DNA from: Closterium sp. NIES-65
Lineage: Eukaryota; Streptophyta; Zygnematophyceae; Desmidiales; Closteriaceae
DNA: 64,000 bases
Assembly (NCBI GenBank): GCA_948144175.1
Contig: CANXME010002503.1
Location: 124,001 to 188,000, forward strand
Reading direction: 5' to 3'
Part shown: one piece after another, positions 11,601 through 20,600 of the stretch
Numbering within the stretch: the first letter of the stretch is position 1
Layout: every line of letters begins with the position of its first letter
Notes under the pieces: generated by a model
What the model was told of the DNA's origin: nothing
What the model saw: the letters and a program-made list of their open reading frames with translations, nothing else
Databases searched by the model: none
Translations under genes and position numbers: made by a program

Positions 11601-14600
11601 ATTACGCACCCCCTTTACCATTACACACCCCCGTTACCATTACGCACCCCCGTTACCATTACGCACCTCCGTTACCATTACGCACCCCGGTTGTCAGGAC
11701 GTTCATTGGAATTGCCATGTCTCGCCCCATGTCCTGACCAGCAGTATGTCCCACACCCTGCTTTACCTTCTCCCATTCTCTCACTCACCAGCTTCGTAAG
11801 TTCGTACAGCAGGTTAAAAGGAATCTCTATGTTGCACCCCACGTCCTTCACAGTACATCAATGCATCCAACCATTCACACTTGCACCCTCTCTCGTTATC
11901 CCCCTCTCACCAGCTTTGTAAGCTCATTCATGATGTTTAAAGGAATCTGCATGTCGCTCCCCACGTCCTTGAGCACAGCACGCGACCCCATGCGGTTGAC
12001 ATCACACGCTCTCCCTCTCATTACTTCCCGTCACCAGACTCTCACCAGCTTTGTAAGCTCATTCATGATGTTCAAAGGAATCTGCATGTCGCGCCCCACG
12101 TCCTTGAGCACAGCACGCGACCCCATGCGGTTGAAGGTTGCAATCTGTGCCACCCTGTGCGCGCCGTACTTCTCTGCAATGTATGCCAGGATCTGACGGG
12201 GAGAGGCAGGGAGAGGAAGGACGTGGGAGTGGGAGCAAAAAGGATGCTGTTGCAATGCAATTGAACATGGCGAAATCTGCGCCAACCTGTGGGCACCGGA
12301 CTTCTCAGTGGTGTATGCCAGGATCTTTTGTGATGAGATTGCATGCAGGGAAGAGGCAACCAACCAAGTGTTTGTCGGCCTTGCAGGTACCAGCAGTAAC
12401 TATATATTTCTGCCTGATACTGTGCGCGTCTCACATGTAACTTCTCGTGATCTTTCCCACTCACCGCCTTATGGCAGGCACTGCATTCCACCGTGGCACA
12501 CCCACCTTATCCCGCCCGAGAGGGCAAAAGTCGGAGTCAATGTCGGGAGGAGCCAGCCTTTCTTCGTTCAGAAAGCGCTCAAAGTACAGCCCTGTGGGTG
12601 TTTGCAGAATGGGAGTGAAGTGGGGGGGAAGGAAGGGGGGCGAGCACGGAAAGAGAGGGGATGTGTTGAGGAGCCAGCCGTTCTTCGTTCAGAAAGCACT
12701 CAAAGTACAACCCTGTGGGAAGGAGCAGTGCATTCGCGGAGTGAGTGATGGAGGGGAAGGAAGGAAGGGGTGCCGCGGAAAGCAGAGAAATGGGGGGTTT
12801 GTTAAATTTCCAGCCTTTCCTCGCGGACCAAAAAAAAAAGGAAAAAGAAACAAAAAAAAAAACTGAGGCACAAAATGGGAGCTGGAATGAGGCTAGTATG
12901 ATCATAGCAACCATATTTTGGCTAATATCTTTTAGGTGCGCGCAAGGACCAAGTCGCGCGCATAGACCAAGGCGTGCGCGTGGACCAAGGCGCACGTGTG
13001 GACCAAGGAGCGCGCGTGGACCAGGGTGCGTGCGTGGACCAGGGCGCGTGCGTGGACCAAGGCGCGCGCATGGACCAAGTGTGACCAAGTGTGACCGAGT
13101 GTGACCGAGTGTGACCGAGTGTGACCGAGTGTGACCGAGTGTGACCAAGTGTGACCGAGTGTGACCGAGTGTGACCGAGTGTGACCAAGGCGCGCGCGTG
13201 GACCAAGTCGCAATTTGAATAATGTCCGTTGAATTGAAAAAAAGAGGAAGAGCATAGGGGCCCACTCACCATGCTCGATGGGATCAATGGATATGATCTC
13301 CAACGCGTATGCCACCAAGGATCCCGCTGCTGACCCCCTGGGGAGCGCCCGTTGGAGGGGGGAGGGGGAAGGGGGGAGTGGGGGGGAAGGGAGACTGAAG
13401 TGGGGAGACTGAGAAGATTTACACTCTGACGTTATCTGTTGAGACACGATGACCGCTTAGAGCACAAAATAGCAGCACACCCCCAGGGATGCAGCTTCTA
13501 AGAGTGAACTTCATTCAAAAGTAGCCTTGAAAAAAAGAGCCCCCAAGCAGTGCCATGCCACTCGTTTCCCTTCTCCTATGCCTGCCTCACCCGCCCTGTC
13601 CCATGAGAATGCAGTTCAGTTCAAACCACAAACCAAGCTTCATCCAAACGAGCCTCATACTAGAGAACCTCATCCCAGCAAAATACAAATCTGGCTTACT
13701 CAATCAATTCCCAGCCCCGCCTCACCTGCCATCCGCGCCCCGCCTCACCTGCCCGGGCCCACGGGAATGTCGTTCCTGCGAGCGAACTGAATGATGTCCG
13801 CCACTATCTACAGGAGAGATGAGGGGCACGAGGGGCGGGGAGTGGCGGAGAAGCGCAGGGAGGGGTGGGAAGACTTTTAATCCAACTCAAACGTCACCTA
13901 CAGTTGAATGACGCAGACACTATCTATTTGGGGAGGGTAAGGGGCGGGAGGGGCGGGGAGGGGCGCGGGATTGTGCAAGAGGAGAGAGAGAGCTACGACG
14001 GGAGGAACAAAAGGGGAGGGACAAGAGGGGACCGATAAGCTGGCAGAGAGCACAAATGTGTTGCTAGCGAGATACGGAGAGCAAGTGATGGCAGAATGAA
14101 CATACGAGGAAGTAGGCGGAGAGGCCATAGTTGCAAATGACCCTGAGTTCCAAGTCTAGTCGCTCCCTGTACTGCTGGGGTACTGACTCCCACGTCTGTA
14201 CGCCCATCACTGCCTGCAGCCCCCTCCGTGCCTCACTCTGATGGCACACGAGCAGGAATGTACGCATCCATGCATGCATGCATGCACACATGGAATGGAC
14301 ATGTGTCGGCACGGAGCAGTAAGATCAAGGAATCAGGGGATCAGGCAGACAGAAACTCGAAAGATCAGCAGCAAGAGCCATGACATGACGACTCCCCCTC
14401 TTGTCTCCTCTACTCTACGTTCCTCTCCTCTCAATTTGTTTCGCTACCTCACTGCCCCGTCACTTCCTCAAACATCCAGTGCCCCCGTCTCTTCCCCGAC
14501 CCCACCCCACACCCACCTCAAGCCACGAGGCGTCGGTGTGGCCAGGAGGCACGTCGAAGGTGGGCAGCTTGGGCTTGGAGGAGAAGAGGTCGGCGGAGTA

Positions 14601-17600
14601 GGAGGTCACCTGGGGGAGGAAGGGCCAGGGGAAAGGGCGAGGGGAAAGGGCCAGGGGAAAGGGCCAGGGGAAAGGGCCAGGGGAAAGGGCCAGGGGAAAG
14701 GGCCAGGGGAAAGGGCCAGGGGAAAGGGCCAGGGGAAAGGGCCAGGGGAGGCGAGGGGAGCAGAGGGGGGACGCAGGGCTTAGGACGCAACTTGGGCTTG
14801 GATGAAAAGAGTTCAGAAGAGTCGGAGGTGAGTGGGGGGGGAGGGGAGAGGAACGACGAGGGGCGGAGATGGGAGGGGATGGGAGGGGAGGGTCCTCTGC
14901 AGACTCTCCAGCGTCTCCTCTGGGGACTTGACATACTCCTGTCCTCTGATGTGGTGTGATGTGGTGTAATGTGGTGTAATGTGGTGTAATGTGGTGTGAT
15001 GTGGTGTGATGTGGTGTAATGTGGTGTGATGTGGTGTGATGTGGTGTGATGTGGTGTAATGTGGTGTGATGTGGTGTGATGTGCGGATTGGGCGGCCCCA
15101 CCTTATCAGCAATGCGTAGCGAGTTCTCAAGGGCTGCCACGGCATGCTCCTCGGGAAGAGTCCTCTGCAGACTCTCCAGCATTTCCTCTGGCGACTTGAC
15201 GTACTCCTGACCCCTGATGTGACGTGATGTGCGCATTGGGATAAGGCAAAGTGTGAAGTACTATTGGAAGAAGCCTTGATGCAAAGTGATTTTCTTTTCT
15301 TTTGTAATGTGTACCCCCAAATTCTGAAAATCAAATTACTGGTGGACGTGAATAATGCTGGAAATGTACAAAACGGAGGCAACCAACCAACTCACGTGTA
15401 CGCTTGGACAAGATTCTTCCCAGCCTGAAACACATCATGCACACACAAGGGCGGATGAGGTGAGCCTGGGCAGCAAAACATCAGTGCAGTGGAAGGCAAG
15501 GAGGAGAGGGCGAATGTGAAGTAAAATATCACACAGGCATGAACACGGACATGCAAGAAGAACATAGGGGATCCTTTCAATGCACGAATTCCTATGTTTC
15601 GTGCATTGAAAGGCCACGAACTTGGAGTACGTCAAGTTCCCAGAGGAAATGCACAGACCTTGACAGAGACGAGTGTTTGGTGTGCCCTGTGGTCCGCAGC
15701 CCGGGTGAAATGAGAATCGTTAGTGGCCACCAGGGGCACGCCCTGTGGGAAGCGGCGGGAGGGGGAGGAGCAGGTGGATGGAGAGAATCGGGGGAGAAAG
15801 TGGAGGAATGGGGGACAGTTACTTGAGGGGCTCTAACACATTTGAGCAACGGGTGAGAATATGATATGAGTATCAGGGCACTCCTATCCCATGGTCAAGA
15901 GACCATCGCATCGCATCCCCCTCACCGTCTCCTGGGACAGCTGCAGCAGTGCACGGTTGATCTTGGCGTTGACATCGTAGCCGCTACCAAAGTCAATGCG
16001 CCCGTGGTCCATCACCTCTAGGTAGTAGTCTGACCCAAACACTGACTGGTACCTGCATGCATGCAAGGCGGAGAGAGGTGATGGGTTGGCCATCGCCTCT
16101 GGATAGTATATGTGTCATTCGTGTACTTGCTTGCAAGCATGATGTGATGTGATGCAGCACATGCAAGGGATGGGCTCACCAGTCAACTGTGCTGCGAGGG
16201 ATGGGCTCACCAGTCAACTGTGCTGCGAGGGATGGGCTCACCAGTCAACTGTGCTGCGAGGGATGGGCTCACCAGTCAACTGTGCTGCGAGGGATGGGCT
16301 CACCAGTCAACTGTGCTGCGAGGGATGGGCTCACCAGTCAACTGTGCTGCGAGGGATGGGCTCACCAGTCAACTGTGCTGCGAGGGATGGGCTCACCAGT
16401 CAACTGTGCTGCGAGGGATGGGCTCACCAGTCAACTGTGCTGCGAGGGATGGGCTCACCAGTCAACTGTGCTGCGAGGGATGGGCTCACCAGTCAACTGT
16501 GCTGCGAGGGATGGGCTCACCAGTCAACTGTGCTGCGAGGGATGGGCTCACCAGTCAACTGTGCTGCGAGGGATGGGCTCACCAGTCAACTGTGCTGCGA
16601 GGGATGGGCTCACCAGTCAACTGTGCTGCGAGGGATGGGCTCACCAGTCAACTGTGCTGCGAGGGATGGGCTCACCAGTCAACTGTGCTGCGAGGGATGG
16701 GCTCACCAGTCAACTGTGCTGCGAGGGATGGGCTCACCAGTCAACTGTGCTGCGAGGGATGGGCTCACCAGTCAACTGTGCTGCGAGGGATGGGCTCACC
16801 AGTCAACTGTGCTGCGAGGGATGGGCTCACCAGTCAACTGTGCTGCGAGGGATGGGCTCACCAGTCAACTGTGCTGCGAGGGATGGGCTCACCAGTCAAC
16901 TGTGCTGCGAGGGATGGGCTCACCAGTCAACTGTGCTGCGAGGGATGGGCTCACCAGTCAACTGTGCTGCGAGGGATGGGCTCACCAGTCAACTGTGCTG
17001 CGAGGGATGGGCTCACCAGTCAACTGTGCTGCGAGGGATGGGCTCACCAGTCAACTGTGCTGCGAGGGATGGGCTCACCAGTCAACTGTGCTGCGAGGGA
17101 TGGGCTCACCAGTCAACTGTGCTGCGAGGGATGGGCTCACCAGTCAACTGTGCTGCGAGGGATGGGCTCACCAGTCAACTGTGCTGCGAGGGATGGGCTC
17201 ACCAGTCAACTGTGCTGCGAGGGATGGGCTCACCAGTCAACTGTGCTGCGAGGGATGGGCTCACCAGTCAACTGTGCTGCGAGGGATGGGCTCACCAGTC
17301 AACTGTGCTGCGAGGGATGGGCTCACCAGTCAACTGTGCTGCGAGGGATGGGCTCACCAGTCAACTGTGCTGCGAGGGATGGGCTCACCAGTCAACTGTG
17401 CTGCGAGGGATGGGCTCACCAGTCAACTGTGCTGCGAGGGATGGGCTCACCAGTCAACTGTGCTGCGAGGGATGGGCTCACCAGTCAACTGTGCTGCGAG
17501 GGATGGGCTCACCAGTCAACTGTGCTGCGAGGGATGGGCTCACCAGTCAACTGTGCTGCGAGGGATGGGCTCACCAGTCAACTGTGCTGCGAGGGATGGG

Positions 17601-20600
17601 CTCACCAGTCAACTGTGCTGCGAGGGATGGGCTCACCAGTCAACTGTGCTGCGAGGGATGGGCTCACCAGTCAACTGTGCTGCGAGGGATGGGCTCACCA
17701 GTCAACTGTGCTGCGAGGGATGGGCTCACCAGTCAACTGTGCTGCGAGGGATGGGCTCACCAGTCAACTGTGCTGCGAGGGATGGGCTCACCAGTCAACT
17801 GTGCTGCGAGGGATGGGCTCACCAGTCAACTGTGCTGCGAGGGATGGGCTCACCAGTCAACTGTGCTGCGAGGGATGGGCTCACCAGTCAACTGTGCTGC
17901 GAGGGATGGGCTCACCAGTCAACTGTGCTGCGAGGGATGGGCTCACCAGTCAACTGTGCTGCGAGGGATGGGCTCACCAGTCAACTGTGCTGCGAGGGAT
18001 GGGCTCACCAGTCAACTGTGCTGCGAGGGATGGGCTCACCAGTCAACTGTGCTGCGAGGGATGGGCTCACCAGTCAACTGTGCTGCGAGGGATGGGCTCA
18101 CCAGTCAACTGTGCTGCGAGGGATGGGCTCACCAGTCAACTGTGCTGCGAGGGATGGGCTCACCAGTCAACTGTGCTGCGAGGGATGGGCTCACCAGTCA
18201 ACTGTGCTGCGAGGGATGGGCTCACCAGTCAACTGTGCTGCGAGGGATGGGCTCACCAGTCAACTGTGCTGCGAGGGATGGGCTCACCAGTCAACTGTGC
18301 TGCGAGGGATGGGCTCACCAGTCAACTGTGCTGCGAGGGATGGGCTCACCAGTCAACTGTGCTGCGAGGGATGGGCTCACCAGTCAACTGTGCTGCGAGG
18401 GATGGGCTCACCAGTCAACTGTGCTGCGAGGGATGGGCTCACCAGTCAACTGTGCTGCGAGGGATGGGCTCACCAGTCAACTGTGCTGCGAGGGATGGGC
18501 TCACCAGTCAACTGTGCTGCGAGGGATGGGCTCACCAGTCAACTGTGCTGCGAGGGATGGGCTCACCAGTCAACTGTGCTGCGAGGGATGGGCTCACCAG
18601 TCAACTGTGCTGCGAGGGATGGGCTCACCAGTCAACTGTGCTGCGAGGGATGGGCTCACCAGTCAACTGTGCTGCGAGGGATGGGCTCACCAGTCAACTG
18701 TGCTGCGAGGGATGGGCTCACCAGTCAACTGTGCTGCGAGGGATGGGCTCACCAGTCAACTGTGCTGCGAGGGATGGGCTCACCAGTCAACTGTGCTGCG
18801 AGGGATGGGCTCACCAGTCAACTGTGCTGCGAGGGATGGGCTCACCAGTCAACTGTGCTGCGAGGGATGGGCTCACCAGTCAACTGTGCTGCGAGGGATG
18901 GGCTCACCAGTCAACTGTGCTGCGAGGGATGGGCTCACCAGTCAACTGTGCTGCGAGGGATGGGCTCACCAGTCAACTGTGCTGCGAGGGATGGGCTCAC
19001 CAGTCAACTGTGCTGCGAGGGATGGGCTCACCAGTCAACTGTGCTGCGAGGGATGGGCTCACCAGTCAACTGTGCTGCGAGGGATGGGCTCACCAGTCAA
19101 CTGTGCTGCGAGGGATGGGCTCACCAGTCAACTGTGCTGCGAGGGATGGGCTCACCAGTCAACTGTGCTGCGAGGGATGGGCTCACCAGTCAACTGTGCT
19201 GCGAGGGATGGGCTCACCAGTCAACTGTGCTGCGAGGGATGGGCTCACCAGTCAACTGTGCTGCGAGGGATGGGCTCACCAGTCAACTGTGCTGCGAGGG
19301 ATGGGCTCACCAGTCAACTGTGCTGCGAGGGATGGGCTCACCAGTCAACTGTGCTGCGAGGGATGGGCTCACCAGTCAACTGTGCTGCGAGGGATGGGCT
19401 CACCAGTCAACTGTGCTGCGAGGGATGGGCTCACCAGTCAACTGTGCTGCGAGGGATGGGCTCACCAGTCAACTGTGCTGCGAGGGATGGGCTCACCAGT
19501 CAACTGTGCTGCGAGGGATGGGCTCACCAGTCAACTGTGCTGCGAGGGATGGGCTCACCAGTCAACTGTGCTGCGAGGGATGGGCTCACCAGTCAACTGT
19601 GCTGCGAGGGATGGGCTCACCAGTCAACTGTGCTGCGAGGGATGGGCTCACCAGTCAACTGTGCTGCGAGGGATGGGCTCACCAGTCAACTGTGCTGCGA
19701 GGGATGGGCTCACCAGTCAACTGTGCTGCGAGGGATGGGCTCACCAGTCAACTGTGCTGCGAGGGATGGGCTCACCAGTCAACTGTGCTGCGAGGGATGG
19801 GCTCACCAGTCAACTGTGCTGCGAGGGATGGGCTCACCAGTCAACTGTGCTGCGAGGGATGGGCTCACCAGTCAACTGTGCTGCGAGGGATGGGCTCACC
19901 AGTCAACTGTGCTGCGAGGGATGGGCTCACCAGTCAACTGTGCTGCGATCCGCCATGATGGCACGCGGCACCTGGCGCTCACGCACACGCAGAGGAGAAG
20001 GGCGGTGGGGGTATGATGCATGCATCAGATGCGCGGAAAACTCACCAGTCAACTGTGCTCCGAGCCTCGTCCATGCGATCCGCCATGATGGCACGAGGCA
20101 CCTGCACTCACACACACGCAGAGGAGGAGGGGAGGAGGGAGAGATGACATGAAACGAATGATGAGTGAATTCAATCAGCGTATGGATAACTGGGAAAGTG
20201 GAAATAGAAGAGGAGATACAGTATACCGCAAGGCCAATGCATGATGCATGTGACATCTGTGACATGACATCCATGTATGCATGTCTCGAATATGATGTGC
20301 AAATAGCAGCATTCGGCTGCTTCAAGCCATCAGCATACCTCCCCTGACATGCATCCACTCAGCACGATGAGCCCCTTCCTGTGATGTGCCAACAGCTCCC
20401 TGTAACAGCAACGGAATGGGGGAGGAGGTGGTGCGGGGCAGACAGGAGGCCACTCAGCTAAAGCCCTGCCAAACAGCCCTGCCAGACGCAGGAGGGTACG
20501 CAACCTAAACCCTTGCAAAGGTGAACGTGCAAGGTCCTCAACAGTCTGATAATTCATGCCACATGCAATGCATGCGCACCCACCTTGTGATGCACGGACG

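Noticed and set aside
10917-11921. Plus-strand frame of 334 codons rich in Tyr/His/Pro
   Set aside because: It is the translated 19-bp minisatellite.
14947-15082. Telomere-like repeat
   Set aside because: The unit GTGGTGTAAT is a 10-mer confined to one intron and is not the plant TTTAGGG or a close variant.
16167-19948. CRISPR-like array
   Set aside because: The repeats are directly adjacent with no spacers, and the window is eukaryotic.
16149-20152. Three overlapping plus-strand frames of about 1,270-1,310 codons
   Set aside because: They are translations of the stop-free 31-bp satellite in each frame and sit antisense in a dnaE intron.
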